From NCBI RefSeq assembly GCF_016756495.1, contig NZ_AP023243.1, forward strand, positions 2,174,501 through 2,238,500: DNA of 64,000 nucleotides, given 5' to 3'. This DNA comes from Mesorhizobium sp. 113-3-3 (GTDB lineage Bacteria > Pseudomonadota > Alphaproteobacteria > Rhizobiales > Rhizobiaceae). The position numbers and the translations under genes are program-made. The notes below the pieces were generated by a model. It had not been told where the DNA came from, did no database searches, and was given only the letters and a program-made list of their open reading frames with translations. Shown in pieces: positions 17,697 through 28,393 of the stretch. How positions within the stretch are numbered: position 1 is the first letter of the stretch; every line of letters begins with the position of its first letter.

Positions 17697-18893
17697 ATGG
17701 ACTCCTATCGCAACAGCGATCCGCGGCCGCCGATCATGCAGGGCTCGCCGCCCGCCATGGTGCCGCCAAGGCTCGACTGGGACCGGCCGCCATGGAACCG
17801 CTGGGCGTTCCAGCACATCAGGGAAATTCTGCCGACCGCCGAAGTCTGGCGCGGTAACGGCCACCGCCATCGTCTCGAACGCGCCGAGGTCGATCTCGAC
17901 GGGCTGCCGGTCGAGGACAGCCAAGGCAGGCCTTCGACGCTCGCCGGGCTGCTCGACGAGACCTATACGGATGGGTTCCTCGTGGTCAGGCACGGCAAGG
18001 TTGCCTATGAGCGCTATTTCAACGGCATGGACGAGCGCACGCTGCATCTGTCGCAGTCGATGGCCAAGTCCATCACCGGCTCGGTGTTCGGCATATTGGC
18101 CGGACGCGGCCTGATCAATCCGGCCAGGCCGGTCACGGATTACCTGCCGGAACTCGGCGCCACCGGCTGGGCCGGCGCCAGCGTCCAGCATGTGCTCGAC
18201 ATGACGACGGGCGTGCGTTTCTCCGAAGAATACACAGACCGCTATTCCGACATCGGCCAGGTCGATGTCGCCACCGGCTGGAAGCCGGTGCCGCCAGGCA
18301 GCGATCCGAACTTCCGCTGGCCCTCGCATATGTTCGAGCTGATCCTCGGCTTGAAGGACACTGTCCGCCCGCATGGTGCTCAGTTTCAATACCGCTCGAT
18401 CGAGACCGACGTGCTCGCCTTCCTCATGGAGCGGGTGACGGGCAAGCGGCTGGCACAACTGGTGTCGGAAGAACTGTGGCAAAAGCTCGGCGCCGACGAA
18501 AGCGCCTGTTTCACCGTCGACAGCGCCGGCTATGCGCTGGCCGATGGTGGCTTCAACGCGACGCTGCGCGACTATGGCCGCTTCGGCCAGATGATCCTCG
18601 ACAATGGCGGCGGCATCGTGCCGGCCGACTGGATCGAGGCGACACGCAATGGCAGGCACGGGCCGGACTTCTCCCCAAGCCTGCCCGAAGGCAGCTACCG
18701 CAACCAGTTCTGGATCGAGAATCCCGCCTCGCGCGCACTGATGTGCCGGGGCGTGTTCGGGCAGATGATCCATATCGACTGGAACACAGGAATGGTCGTG
18801 GTGAAGCTTTCGACCTGGCCGGATTTCAGCAATCTCGCCTATTCCACGGCGACGCTGAAGGCCGTGCACGCCATCGCCGCCGCACTGCCCTGA
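17697..18893 (+). CDS. Serine hydrolase, class C beta-lactamase/NylB-like (first of two)
   Basis: A penicillin-binding-fold serine hydrolase of 398 residues with no visible signal peptide, so probably cytoplasmic. The catalytic SxxK motif is SMAK (Ser121, Lys124) within LHLSQSMAKSITGS. The second motif appears as FQYRSIETDVLAFL, with the Tyr of the YxN/YxS type. The start ATG (17697) sits just past the potD terminator. The pattern, including the RWAFQHIREILPT N-terminus, resembles 6-aminohexanoate-dimer hydrolase (NylB)-type amidases and esterases rather than resistance beta-lactamases. The next gene is a paralog with the same N-terminal NPFNRW/PPWNRW theme. The substrate is unknown; an amide or ester is likely. 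Confidence 0.8.
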   Translation: MDSYRNSDPRPPIMQGSPPAMVPPRLDWDRPPWNRWAFQHIREILPTAEVWRGNGHRHRLERAEVDLDGLPVEDSQGRPSTLAGLLDETYTDGFLVVRHGKVAYERYFNGMDERTLHLSQSMAKSITGSVFGILAGRGLINPARPVTDYLPELGATGWAGASVQHVLDMTTGVRFSEEYTDRYSDIGQVDVATGWKPVPPGSDPNFRWPSHMFELILGLKDTVRPHGAQFQYRSIETDVLAFLMERVTGKRLAQLVSEELWQKLGADESACFTVDSAGYALADGGFNATLRDYGRFGQMILDNGGGIVPADWIEATRNGRHGPDFSPSLPEGSYRNQFWIENPASRALMCRGVFGQMIHIDWNTGMVVVKLSTWPDFSNLAYSTATLKAVHAIAAALP

Positions 18894-18926
18894 GCCCCCA
18901 TAAGAAACGACCCGGAAGGAAACGCC

Positions 18927-20108
18927 ATGACCGGCAAGACCGCGTTCGAGATCCGCTACGGCTTCGCCCGCAACGAGGTGCTGCTTTCCAACTGGCGCGA
19001 AAACCCGTTCAACCGATGGTCGTTCCAGAACCTCGGCGAACTGGTGCCGACGGCACGCGTGGATGCGGCATCGGCTGGTGTCGAGGCCCCGGCGAAGGAT
19101 TTCGCTGGTCTGCTCGGCGAAACGGTTTCGGTGGCCGGCGCGCCGGAGACGGTGGCCGAATTCCTGGCGCGCTCCAGCACCGACGCGCTGACGGTGATGA
19201 AAGGCGGCAAGGTGATCGGCGACTGGTTCGCGCCACACATGGATTTCGGCGCCCGCCACATCATCTTCTCGATCAGCAAGTCGGTGACTGCGATCATCGC
19301 CGGCATATTGGAAGGCGAGGGGTTGTTCGATCCGGAAGCGCCGGTGACGCAGTATGTTCCGGAAGCCGCCGGCTCGGCCTATGGCGATGCAAGCGCTCGG
19401 CATGTGCTCGACATGAGCGTAAGCCTCGATTTCGAGGAGGCCTATCTCGATCCGGAAAGCGCCTTTGCCCGCTATCGCCGTGCCACGCTGTGGAACCCGG
19501 GCGGCGGCACGGAAAGCCTGCGCGAATTCATCCTGTCGCTGCAGCGGCTTGCCGAGCCGCATGGCCAGACCTTCCGCTACAGGTCGCCCAATTCCGACCT
19601 GCTCGGCCTGCTGCTGGAGCGCGCGTCCGGCCAGCGCTTCAGCGACTTGATGCGCGAAAAGCTGTGGCATCCGCTCGGTGCCGTGAGCGAAGCCTCAATC
19701 GGCGTCGACATGGAAGGCACGGCACGGACCGCCGGCGGCATTTCGGTGACGCCGCGCGACCTGGCGCGCATCGGCGAGATGATGCGTCAAGGCGGCACCG
19801 CCAATGGCCGCCGCATCGTGCCTGAGGCCTGGGTGCGCGACACGGTCAGCACCGGCGGCAGTGCGGAAGCTTGGCAGCGCGGCGCCATGCTGCCGCTCTT
19901 CCCGCAAGGCCGCTATCGCAACAAATGGTACCAGTCGGGCAAGCCGAGTGGCGCCTATTGCGGCATAGGCATTCATGGCCAGTGGCTCTATGTCGATCCG
20001 AAGGCCGAAGTGGTCATCGCCAAGATGTCGTCGCAGCCGGAACCCGTCGACGATCCGCTGGACCTCGAAATCGTCGCTTTCTTCGAGGCGCTGACCCAGC
20101 TGGTCTGA
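18927..20108 (+). CDS. Serine hydrolase, class C beta-lactamase/NylB-like (second of two)
   Basis: A 393-residue paralog of the preceding gene, beginning 33 bp after it with a GGAAGGAAACGCC ribosome site. SxxK is SISK (Ser115, Lys118), and the second motif is [14 protein letters not shown]. The C-terminus has the family [20 protein letters not shown] segment. It has no signal peptide. The two genes appear to be a tandem duplication that has diverged considerably. Function is probably hydrolysis of small amides or esters; a beta-lactamase role is unlikely without an export signal. Confidence 0.8.
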   Translation: MTGKTAFEIRYGFARNEVLLSNWRENPFNRWSFQNLGELVPTARVDAASAGVEAPAKDFAGLLGETVSVAGAPETVAEFLARSSTDALTVMKGGKVIGDWFAPHMDFGARHIIFSISKSVTAIIAGILEGEGLFDPEAPVTQYVPEAAGSAYGDASARHVLDMSVSLDFEEAYLDPESAFARYRRATLWNPGGGTESLREFILSLQRLAEPHGQTFRYRSPNSDLLGLLLERASGQRFSDLMREKLWHPLGAVSEASIGVDMEGTARTAGGISVTPRDLARIGEMMRQGGTANGRRIVPEAWVRDTVSTGGSAEAWQRGAMLPLFPQGRYRNKWYQSGKPSGAYCGIGIHGQWLYVDPKAEVVIAKMSSQPEPVDDPLDLEIVAFFEALTQLV

Positions 20109-20236
20109 CCGGGCGGGCACGGTTTCGTTGCCGCATGCTTTCCTGTGGACCGGCCGCGGCGGTTGAAAACGTCGCGGTTGGCGAAGCTGGCATCTGCGCC
20201 TATGGTCGCCGCTCTTTTGAGGAGAGCAGGAACGAC

Positions 20237-22561
20237 ATGGCATCCGATATCAAGCGCATCGCAGCCATCATCGCGGCAGAGATCAAGGCGCGGCCCGAAC
20301 AGGCGGCGGCGGCGATCGAATTGCTCGACGAGGGCGCGACGGTGCCGTTCGTGGCGCGCTACCGCAAGGAGGTGACCGGCGGGCTTGATGACACGCAGCT
20401 GCGCGACCTTGCCGAGCGGCTCGCCTATCTGCGCGAGCTTGACGCCCGCCGCGACACCATCCTCGGCTCGATCCGTGAGCAGGGCAAGCTGACGGATGAA
20501 CTGGAGACCAAGATCGCGGCCGCCGCCACCAAGGCGGAACTCGAAGACATCTACCTGCCCTACAAGCCGAAGCGCCGCACCAAAGCCCAGATCGCCCGTG
20601 AGCGTGGATTGGGGCCGCTGGCGGAGGCCATCCTTGCCAACCGTTCACTGGTGCCCACCGAGGCGGCTCTGGCCTACGTCACCGAGGAGGTGGCCGAGGT
20701 CAAAGCCGCACTTGAAGGCGCGCGCGACATCCTGTCGGAACAGTTCGCCGAGAATGCCGATCTGGTCGGCAAGCTGCGGACCTATATGAAGGACCGCGCC
20801 TTCATGCGCGCACGGGTGGTCGACGGCAAGCAGGAGGCCGGCGCGAAATTCTCCGACTATTTCGACCATGTCGAACGCTGGGCCAACGTGCCGAGCCATC
20901 GTGCGCTGGCCATGCTGCGCGGCCGCAACGAAGAGGTGCTGTCGCTCGACATCGAGGTCGATGCCGACGATGCGTCGCCGGTGAAGCCGGTCGAACGGAT
21001 GATCGCCAATTCCTATGCCATCGGCGGCAGCCTGCCCGGCGACCACTGGCTGATGGAGGTCGCCGGCTGGACCTGGCGCATCAAGCTGTCGCTGCACCTG
21101 ACGCTCGACCTGATGCGCGATCTGCGCGAGCGGGCCGAGGAAGAGGCGATCCATGTCTTCGCCCGCAATCTCAAGGATTTGCTGCTCGCGGCGCCCGCCG
21201 GTTCGCGGCCGACGATGGGGCTCGACCCCGGCATCCGCACCGGCGTCAAGGTCGCGGTGGTCGACGGCACCGGCAAGCTGGTGGCGACGACGACGGTCTA
21301 TCCGTTCCCGCCGAAGAACGATGTGCGCGGCACGCAAGCCGAACTCGCCAAGCTCATCCGCCTGCACAAGGTCGAGCTGATTTCGATCGGCAACGGCACC
21401 GGCAGCCGCGAGACGGAGAAGCTGGTGGCGGACATGTTGTCCGACATGCCTTCCGACGGCGGGCCGAAGCCGCTCAAGGTGATCGTCAGCGAGGCCGGCG
21501 CCTCGGTCTATTCGGCATCGGCGACGGCCGCGGCCGAATTCCCCGGGCTCGACGTGTCGCTGCGCGGCGCGGTGTCGATCGCGCGGCGCCTGCAGGATCC
21601 GCTGGCCGAACTGGTCAAGATCGAACCCAAATCGATCGGCGTCGGCCAGTACCAGCACGATGTCGACCAGTATCGGCTCGGCCGCTCTCTGGAGGCGGTG
21701 GTCGAGGACGCGGTCAATGCGGTGGGCGTCGATCTCAACACCGCTTCGGCGCCGCTCCTGGCGCGCGTTTCCGGCCTCGGCGCATCGCTCGCCGACGCCA
21801 TCGTCGCGCATCGCGATGCGACCGGCCCCTTCGCCAGCCGCAAGGATCTGCTCAAGGTGCCGCGGCTGGGGCCGCGCGCGTTCGAACAATCCGCCGGCTT
21901 CCTGCGCATCGCCAATGGCAGCGAGCCACTCGATGCCTCGTCGGTGCATCCGGAAGCCTATGGCGTGGCCAAGAAGATCGTCGCCGCCTGCGGCCGCGAT
22001 GTACGCTCGCTGATGGGCGACAGCGCCGCGCTCAAGGCGCTCGATCCGCGCGTCTTCGTCGATGAGCGTTTCGGCCTGCCGACGGTGCGCGACATTCTGG
22101 CGGAGCTGGAAAAGCCCGGCCGCGATCCGCGTCCCGGCTTCAAGACGGCGACCTTCGCCGACGGTGTCGACGACATCAAGGATCTGAAGCCCGGCATGCT
22201 GCTCGAAGGCACCGTCACCAATGTCGCGGCCTTTGGCGCCTTCGTCGATATCGGCGTCCACCAGGATGGGCTGGTGCATGTCTCGCAGCTGGCCGACCGT
22301 TTCATCAAGGACGCGCATGAGGTGGTCAAGGCCGGTGACGTGGTCAAGGTGCGCGTCGTCGACGTCGACATCAAGCGCAAGCGCATCGCGCTCTCAATGC
22401 GCAAGGACGGTGGCGAGGGCGGCGCATCCAGGGGCGGGCCGCGCGACAATGGCGGCGGCAGGCCGGCGCCCCGCTCGCCAGCGCCGCAACGCCAGCCGGA
22501 ACGACCGGCCCAGCAAGGGGCCTTCGGTGCCGCGCTGGCGGATGCGCTGAAGCGGAAGTAG
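20237..22561 (+). CDS. tex: Tex family RNA-binding transcriptional accessory protein
   Basis: A conserved nucleic-acid-binding protein of 774 residues, with roles in transcription reported in several bacteria. The ATG at 20237 follows GGAGAGCAGGAA; the frame is open far upstream into the previous gene and should not be used. The expected domains are all visible: an N-terminal helical Tex region ([20 protein letters not shown]), a YqgF/RNase H-like domain starting near residue 327 ([20 protein letters not shown]), a helix-hairpin-helix region near 500-570 ([20 protein letters not shown]), and a C-terminal S1 domain from about 651 ([16 protein letters not shown]). The C-terminal tail is rich in Gly, Arg and Pro. 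Its stop directly abuts the stop of the convergent LysR gene with no gap. Confidence 0.93.
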   Translation: MASDIKRIAAIIAAEIKARPEQAAAAIELLDEGATVPFVARYRKEVTGGLDDTQLRDLAERLAYLRELDARRDTILGSIREQGKLTDELETKIAAAATKAELEDIYLPYKPKRRTKAQIARERGLGPLAEAILANRSLVPTEAALAYVTEEVAEVKAALEGARDILSEQFAENADLVGKLRTYMKDRAFMRARVVDGKQEAGAKFSDYFDHVERWANVPSHRALAMLRGRNEEVLSLDIEVDADDASPVKPVERMIANSYAIGGSLPGDHWLMEVAGWTWRIKLSLHLTLDLMRDLRERAEEEAIHVFARNLKDLLLAAPAGSRPTMGLDPGIRTGVKVAVVDGTGKLVATTTVYPFPPKNDVRGTQAELAKLIRLHKVELISIGNGTGSRETEKLVADMLSDMPSDGGPKPLKVIVSEAGASVYSASATAAAEFPGLDVSLRGAVSIARRLQDPLAELVKIEPKSIGVGQYQHDVDQYRLGRSLEAVVEDAVNAVGVDLNTASAPLLARVSGLGASLADAIVAHRDATGPFASRKDLLKVPRLGPRAFEQSAGFLRIANGSEPLDASSVHPEAYGVAKKIVAACGRDVRSLMGDSAALKALDPRVFVDERFGLPTVRDILAELEKPGRDPRPGFKTATFADGVDDIKDLKPGMLLEGTVTNVAAFGAFVDIGVHQDGLVHVSQLADRFIKDAHEVVKAGDVVKVRVVDVDIKRKRIALSMRKDGGEGGASRGGPRDNGGGRPAPRSPAPQRQPERPAQQGAFGAALADALKRK

Positions 22562-23473
22562 CTACCACGCCAGAACAGCCGGCTCCTTCTCAAGCTGGCC
22601 GAGCAGCCAGTCGCGGAAACTGGCGACCGGGGGATGGCCGCGCTTGTCGTGCGGGACGACGAAATAATAGGCGCTGCGGCTTTGCATGGGCTGGCCGGGC
22701 GCCGTCACCAACTGGCCGCGTTGCAATTCGCCCGCGATGAGGAGCAGCGGCAGCAGCGCCACGCCAAGCCCCGCCATGCAGGCCTGGGCGGCGGTGCCGA
22801 ACTGTTCGAACTGCATGCCTGGTCCGGTCGGTGCGCTCAGACCCTGATGCTCGAACCATTCGGTCCAGGCGCCGGGTCGCGTTGCCATGTGCAGCAGCGG
22901 CAGGCGGCCGATATCGGCCGCTGAGGCGATGGCGCGGCCGGCGAGGAATCCGGGCGATACAACCGGCGCCACCGTCTCGCGCACCAGAAGTGTGGAGTCC
23001 GCCTCCGGCCAGTCTGGCAGGCCGTAGTGGATGGCTGCGTCCAGCCTTTCCCTGGCGAAGTCGAAGCGGCCGACGCGGGTGACGAAGTTGATGGTGATGT
23101 CGGGGTTGTTCTCGACGAAATCGGGGATCATCGGCATCAGCCAGCGTGTGCCGAAGGTCGGCAAGATGGCCAGGTTCAGGATGCCACTATGCCGATTGCT
23201 CATCAATCCAAGTGCTGCACCGCGCAACTGGCCAAGTGCTGAACGCACCGCTTCGGCATAGATTTCCCCTGCTGTCGACAGCCGGACATTGCGGCTGTCG
23301 CGCTCGAACAATCGGCGGCCGAACTGATCTTCCAACAGCCTGATCTGCCGACTGACCGCGCCCTGGGTCAGATCCAACTCCTGTGCGGCGGCGGTGAAAC
23401 TGCCAAGCCGGGCCACCGCTTCGAAGGCGGCAAGGGCACTGATGTTGGGCAAAAGGCGGCGCTGGACACTCAT
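22562..23473 (-). CDS. LysR-family regulator of glutaryl-CoA dehydrogenase
   Basis: A 303-residue LysR-type regulator with an N-terminal winged helix-turn-helix (FEAVARLGSFTAAAQELDLT, then QGAVSRQIRLLEDQFGRRLF) and a C-terminal effector-binding domain of the GcvA-like subgroup. It is divergent from the glutaryl-CoA dehydrogenase gene across 102 bp. This arrangement recurs in proteobacteria, where the regulator controls the dehydrogenase, so that target is likely (inference from context). The start ATG is complementary to 23471-23473. Confidence 0.87.
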   Translation of the reverse strand: MSVQRRLLPNISALAAFEAVARLGSFTAAAQELDLTQGAVSRQIRLLEDQFGRRLFERDSRNVRLSTAGEIYAEAVRSALGQLRGAALGLMSNRHSGILNLAILPTFGTRWLMPMIPDFVENNPDITINFVTRVGRFDFARERLDAAIHYGLPDWPEADSTLLVRETVAPVVSPGFLAGRAIASAADIGRLPLLHMATRPGAWTEWFEHQGLSAPTGPGMQFEQFGTAAQACMAGLGVALLPLLLIAGELQRGQLVTAPGQPMQSRSAYYFVVPHDKRGHPPVASFRDWLLGQLEKEPAVLAW

Positions 23474-23575
23474 GATCCATTCCTAACGCTCATTGATCTG
23501 TGACGCAATTTCGTTTGATTTTTTGAGGCCACGGGCCGATAAGCCGGGCTTCACCGGTTTGAGGATCGAGAAGCC

Positions 23576-24772
23576 ATGGCCGCCGACAAGAATGCATTCG
23601 TCTGGGAAGACCCGTTCCTGATCGAGGACCAGCTTTCGGAAGAAGAGCGCATGGTGCGCGACGGTGCGGCCGCCTTCGCCGCCGACAAGCTCGCGCCGCG
23701 CATCGAGGATGCCTACCTCAATGAAAAGACTGACGCCGGCATCTTTCGTGAGATGGGTGAGGCCGGCCTGCTCGGCATCACCATTCCGGAAGAATATGGC
23801 GGGCTCGGCGCCAACTATGTGACCTACGGGTTGGTCGCGCGGGAAGTCGAACGCGTCGATTCCGGCTATCGCTCGATGATGTCGGTGCAGTCGTCGCTGG
23901 TGATGTATCCGATCTACGCCTATGGCTCGGACGAACAGCGCAAGAAGTACCTGCCCAAGCTCGCCAGCGGCGAGTGGATCGGCTGTTTCGGCCTGACCGA
24001 GCCGGATGCCGGCTCCGACCCGGGCGGCATGAAGACGCGCGCCGAGAAGACCGCCAACGGTTACAAGCTCTCCGGCTCGAAGATGTGGATTTCCAACGCG
24101 CCGATCGCCGACGTGTTCGTCGTCTGGGCGAAGCTGAAGGGCGAGAACGGCAAGGATGAAATCCGCGGTTTCGTGCTGGAAAAGGGCATGAAAGGGCTGT
24201 CGGCGCCGAAGATCGGCGGCAAGCTGTCGCTGCGCGCCTCGATCACCGGCGAGGTGGTGATGGAAGGCGTCGAGGTCGGCGAGGACGCGCTGCTGCCCAA
24301 CGCCAAGGGCCTTGGCGGCCCGTTCGGCTGCCTCAACCGGGCCCGCTACGGCATCTCCTGGGGTTCGATGGGTGCAGCGGAAGATTGCTGGCACCGCGCT
24401 CGCCAGTATGGGCTCGACCGCAAGCAATTCGGCAAGCCGCTGGCCGGCACGCAGCTTTACCAGAAGAAGCTCGCCGACATGCAGACCGAGATCGCGCTCG
24501 GCCTGCAGGCATCCTTGCGCGTCGGGCGGCTGCTCGATGCAGGCAAGATGGCGCCGGAGATGATCTCGATCGTCAAGCGCAACAATTGCGGCAAGGCGCT
24601 CGACATCGCCCGCCAGGCGCGTGACATGCATGGCGGCAACGGCATCCAGATCGGCTACCGCGTCATGCGCCACGCGCAGAATCTGGAGACCGTCAACACC
24701 TATGAGGGCACGCATGACGTGCATGCGCTGATTCTTGGAAGGGCGCAGACGGGTATCCAGGCGTTCTTCTAG
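23576..24772 (+). CDS. gcdH: Glutaryl-CoA dehydrogenase
   Basis: FAD-dependent acyl-CoA dehydrogenase that converts glutaryl-CoA to crotonyl-CoA in lysine, tryptophan and glutarate breakdown. The 398-residue protein has the usual N-terminal, beta and C-terminal domains. [20 protein letters not shown] is the flavin/substrate-loop signature. The C-terminal [19 protein letters not shown] contains the catalytic glutamate (E377) placed as in glutaryl-CoA dehydrogenases, and the DVHALILGR ending is diagnostic for this branch. The start is the ATG at 23576. The divergent LysR gene next door supports the call. Confidence 0.92.
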   Translation: MAADKNAFVWEDPFLIEDQLSEEERMVRDGAAAFAADKLAPRIEDAYLNEKTDAGIFREMGEAGLLGITIPEEYGGLGANYVTYGLVAREVERVDSGYRSMMSVQSSLVMYPIYAYGSDEQRKKYLPKLASGEWIGCFGLTEPDAGSDPGGMKTRAEKTANGYKLSGSKMWISNAPIADVFVVWAKLKGENGKDEIRGFVLEKGMKGLSAPKIGGKLSLRASITGEVVMEGVEVGEDALLPNAKGLGGPFGCLNRARYGISWGSMGAAEDCWHRARQYGLDRKQFGKPLAGTQLYQKKLADMQTEIALGLQASLRVGRLLDAGKMAPEMISIVKRNNCGKALDIARQARDMHGGNGIQIGYRVMRHAQNLETVNTYEGTHDVHALILGRAQTGIQAFF

Positions 24773-24915
24773 GCTGTGCCGATATTCAGGTGAGGCCGGT
24801 CTGCAAACGGCAAATACCTCCGCTTCCGGTGCTCACGTACCCAAAAGTACGCTCCGCTCCGGTTCTCGGTATCAGCCGTTTTCGACTCGGCCTGACCTGA
24901 ATCTCGACACAGCTT
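24771..24915. repeat. Imperfect 145-bp intergenic palindrome
   Basis: The region after gcdH folds into one long hairpin. The left end AGGCTGTGCCGATATTCAGG pairs with the right end ACCTGAATCTCGACACAGCT with a few mismatches. Further inner arms pair (AGGCCG with CGGCCT; ACGGC with GCCGT; TTCCGGT with CCGGTT), down to a GTAC-CCAAAA-GTAC centre near 24843. This is the form of rhizobial intergenic mosaic-type repeats; it may also end gcdH transcription. Membership of a named repeat family cannot be tested here. Confidence 0.7.
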
Positions 24916-25027
24916 AGCCGGCAACGCTGCTTAAATTAGGTGCACCGCAACATCTGTGCTTGGAGAATGGCCAGCAGATGTGTCAGGGTTCGGCGAATTC
25001 GTTTGAAACGCCGATCTCCGGGGCCCC

Positions 25028-28000
25028 ATGGCAATTCTGGCAGCCGTCTACCATCTGACCCACTACAAATACGACCGGCCGGTGGTTCTCGGTCCCCAGA
25101 TCGTCAGGCTGCAGCCGGCGCCGCATTCCCGGACAAAGGTGTTGAGCCATTCGCTCAAGGTCGAGCCGGCGAACCACTTCGTCAATCTGCAGCAGGACCC
25201 TTACGGCAACTTCCTTGCCCGCTTCGTCTTCCCCGAGCCGGTGACGGAGTTGAAGATCGAGGTCGACCTCGTTGCCGACATGACGGTCTACAATCCGTTC
25301 GATTTCTTCGTCGAGCCGTCGGCCGAGACATTCCCGTTCGAATATCCGGAAGAGATCAGGGATGATCTCGCCATCTATCGGACGCCTGAGCCGGCAGGGC
25401 CGCTGCTCTCGGCCTTCCTCAAAACCATCGACACCAGCGCGAAGAACACCGTCAATTTCCTCGTCGACCTCAATGCGCGGCTGCAGCGCGAGATCGCCTA
25501 TATCGTGCGCATGGAGACTGGCGTGTTCTCGCCGGAGGAAACGCTGGCCGCCGGCAAGGGATCGTGCCGGGATTCGAGTTGGCTGCTGGTGCAGATCCTG
25601 CGCAATCTCGGCATCGCCGCGCGTTTCGTCTCCGGCTACCTGATCCAGCTCAAGCCTGATCTCGTTGCGCTGGATGGGCCGGCCGGCACATCGGTCGATT
25701 TCACCGATCTTCATGCCTGGTGCGAGGTCTACCTGCCGGGCGCCGGCTGGATCGGCTTCGACCCGACGTCGGGCCTGCTCACCGGTGAAAGCCATGTGCC
25801 GCTTGCCGCCACGCCGCATTTCCGCAATGCGGCGCCGATTTCCGGCATGGCGAGCTTCGCCAATGTCGAATTCGGCTTCGACATGCGGGTCGACCGCATC
25901 GCCGAGCACCCGCGCATCACCAAGCCATTCTCCGACGAAAGCTGGCAGGCGCTCGATGCACTCGGCAACAAAGTCGATGCGGCACTTGGCGAAGGCGACG
26001 TGCGGCTGACGATGGGTGGCGAGCCGACCTTCGTCTCGATCGACGATTTCGAATCCGCCGAATGGAACACCGCCGCCGTCGGGCCGACCAAGCGCGAAAA
26101 GGCCGATGCGATGATCCGCAGGCTGCGCGAGCGTTTCGCGCCGGGCGGTTTCCTCCACTACGGCCAGGGCAAATGGTATCCGGGCGAGAGCCTGCCGCGC
26201 TGGACCTTCTCGCTCTACTGGCGCGCCGACGGCCAGCCGGTGTGGAGCGACCCGTCGCTGATCGCGCGCGAAAAGAGTTCGGCCGATGTCGGTCCGCAGC
26301 AGGCCGAAAGCCTGCTCACCGCGATCGCCGGTGAACTCGGCATCGAGAAAACCATGGTCAGCGAAGCCTATGAGGATCCGGCCGAATGGCTGCTCAAGGA
26401 AGGCAAGCTGCCGGAAAATGTCGATCCGTCCAATTCCAAGCTGGAAGACCCGGAAGAACGCAGCCGCATGGCGAAAGTGTTCGAGCGCGGGCTGACCAAG
26501 CCGTCCGGCTACGTTTTGCCCGTGCAGCGCTGGAACAGCCAGGCGTCCGGCCCGCGCTGGCGCTCGGAGAAATGGAAGACGCGGCGCGGACGGCTGTTCC
26601 TAGTGCCCGGCGATTCCCCGGTCGGTTATCGCTTGCCCTTGGGTACGCTGCCCTATGTGCCGCCGGCACAGTTCCCCTACATCGTGCCGGTCGACCCGTC
26701 GCTGCCGCGCGGCCCGTTGCCGGCACGCGAAGCGATCCTGCCCAGCGCGGCGCCGGCCGAACTGGAAGGCGCCGACGAAATGGCGCGCCGCCAGCAGGCG
26801 GCGTCGTTCACCGCCGCGACCGGTCAGCAGGACCGGGTCGAACAGGAGATCACCGAGATCGGTGGTGCGGTGCGCACCGCGCTTTCGGTCGAGCCCCGCG
26901 ATGGAAGGCTTTGCGTGTTCATGCCGCCGGTCGAGGCGCTGGAGGACTATCTGGAACTGGTCGCGGCCGCCGAGAATGCGGCAAGGGCGATCGGTCTGCC
27001 GGTCCATATCGAGGGTTATGGGCCGCCGCATGATCCGCGCCTCAACGTCATCCGCGTCGCGCCCGACCCCGGTGTCATCGAGGTCAACATCCATCCGGCT
27101 TCCAACTGGCAGGATTGCGTGGCGACGACCACGGCGATCTATGAGGAGGCGCGGCTGACGCGGCTTGGCGCCGACAAATTCATGATCGACGGCCGCCACA
27201 CCGGCACCGGCGGCGGCAATCATGTCGTGGTCGGCGGCGCGACGCCCAATGACAGCCCGTTCCTGCGCCGGCCCGATCTGTTGAAGAGCCTGGTGCTGCA
27301 ATGGCAGCGGCATCCATCGCTATCCTACCTGTTCTCCGGCCTGTTCATCGGTCCGACCAGCCAGGCGCCGCGCTTCGACGAGGCGCGCCACGATTCGCTC
27401 TACGAGCTCGAAATCGCCATGGCGCAGGTGCCGCATCCGGATCAGGGCGCGGCACCCTTGCCGTGGCTGGTCGACCGGCTGTTCCGCAACCTTTTGACCG
27501 ACGTCACCGGCAACACGCATCGCTCGGAAATCTGCATCGACAAGCTGTTCTCGCCGGATGGACCGACAGGCCGGCTGGGCCTGGTCGAGTTCCGCGGCTT
27601 CGAGATGCCGCCCAATGCGCGCATGAGCCTGGCGCAGCAACTGCTTGTCAGGGCGATCATTGCTCGTGCGTGGAAGAACCCGCTCGACGGCCGCTTCGTG
27701 CGCTGGGGCACCTCGCTGCACGACCGTTTCATGCTGCCGCATCATGTCTGGGCTGACTTCCTCGACGTGCTCGACGACCTCAAGCTCAACGGCTTCGAGT
27801 TCCGTCCCGAATGGTTCGACGCGCAGCTCGAATTCCGTTTCCCGTTCTGCGGCGAAGTCCAGCACGCCGGCATCAAGCTGGAACTGCGGCAGGCGCTGGA
27901 GCCATGGCATGTCATGGGCGAGCAGGGCGCCATCGGAGGCACCGTTCGCTTCGTCGACTCCTCGGTCGAGCGGCTGCAGGTCAAGACCGAAGGCCTCAAC

Positions 28001-28387
28001 CCGGAACGCCATGCCATCGTCTGCAACGGCCGCATCGTGCCGATGAAGGTGACGGACAATCGCGAAGTCGCGGTGGCGGGCGTGCGCTTCAAGGCCTGGC
28101 AGCCGGCTTCGGGGCTGCATCCGGCGCTGCCGGTCAACACGCCGCTGGTGTTCGACATCTATGACCGCTGGTCGGGAAGGGCGATCGGCGGCTGCGTCTA
28201 CCATGTCGCGCATCCCGGCGGCCGCAATTACGACACCTTCCCGGTCAACGGCAACGAGGCGGAAGCGCGGCGGCTCGCCCGCTTCGAACCGCGCGGCCAT
28301 ACACCATCGGCCTATGTGCTGCGCGAGGAACAACCGGCGGAAGATTTCCCGATGACCCTTGACCTCAGGCGGCCGGCAAGACTCTGA
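25028..28387 (+). CDS. Transglutaminase-like/DUF2126 fusion protein
   Basis: A large cytoplasmic protein of 1119 residues, the usual length for the DUF2126 family. Residues about 1-290 form a bacterial transglutaminase N-terminal and core domain with an apparent catalytic triad C180 ([12 protein letters not shown]), H229 ([12 protein letters not shown]) and D245 ([12 protein letters not shown]). The remaining about 800 residues are DUF2126, containing the conserved [10 protein letters not shown] motif and a glycine-rich [16 protein letters not shown] stretch. Comparative genomics proposes that such proteins make or cleave isopeptide/peptide tags together with ATP-grasp and alpha-E proteins. 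The gene is 6 bp upstream of exactly that partner, so they are one operon. The reaction itself is unproven. Confidence 0.87.
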   Translation: MAILAAVYHLTHYKYDRPVVLGPQIVRLQPAPHSRTKVLSHSLKVEPANHFVNLQQDPYGNFLARFVFPEPVTELKIEVDLVADMTVYNPFDFFVEPSAETFPFEYPEEIRDDLAIYRTPEPAGPLLSAFLKTIDTSAKNTVNFLVDLNARLQREIAYIVRMETGVFSPEETLAAGKGSCRDSSWLLVQILRNLGIAARFVSGYLIQLKPDLVALDGPAGTSVDFTDLHAWCEVYLPGAGWIGFDPTSGLLTGESHVPLAATPHFRNAAPISGMASFANVEFGFDMRVDRIAEHPRITKPFSDESWQALDALGNKVDAALGEGDVRLTMGGEPTFVSIDDFESAEWNTAAVGPTKREKADAMIRRLRERFAPGGFLHYGQGKWYPGESLPRWTFSLYWRADGQPVWSDPSLIAREKSSADVGPQQAESLLTAIAGELGIEKTMVSEAYEDPAEWLLKEGKLPENVDPSNSKLEDPEERSRMAKVFERGLTKPSGYVLPVQRWNSQASGPRWRSEKWKTRRGRLFLVPGDSPVGYRLPLGTLPYVPPAQFPYIVPVDPSLPRGPLPAREAILPSAAPAELEGADEMARRQQAASFTAATGQQDRVEQEITEIGGAVRTALSVEPRDGRLCVFMPPVEALEDYLELVAAAENAARAIGLPVHIEGYGPPHDPRLNVIRVAPDPGVIEVNIHPASNWQDCVATTTAIYEEARLTRLGADKFMIDGRHTGTGGGNHVVVGGATPNDSPFLRRPDLLKSLVLQWQRHPSLSYLFSGLFIGPTSQAPRFDEARHDSLYELEIAMAQVPHPDQGAAPLPWLVDRLFRNLLTDVTGNTHRSEICIDKLFSPDGPTGRLGLVEFRGFEMPPNARMSLAQQLLVRAIIARAWKNPLDGRFVRWGTSLHDRFMLPHHVWADFLDVLDDLKLNGFEFRPEWFDAQLEFRFPFCGEVQHAGIKLELRQALEPWHVMGEQGAIGGTVRFVDSSVERLQVKTEGLNPERHAIVCNGRIVPMKVTDNREVAVAGVRFKAWQPASGLHPALPVNTPLVFDIYDRWSGRAIGGCVYHVAHPGGRNYDTFPVNGNEAEARRLARFEPRGHTPSAYVLREEQPAEDFPMTLDLRRPARL

Positions 28388-28393
28388 TCAGCG

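Noticed and set aside
17697..20108. Antibiotic-resistance beta-lactamases
   Set aside because: Although the fold is class C-like, there is no export signal and the sequences look more like NylB/esterase-type hydrolases.
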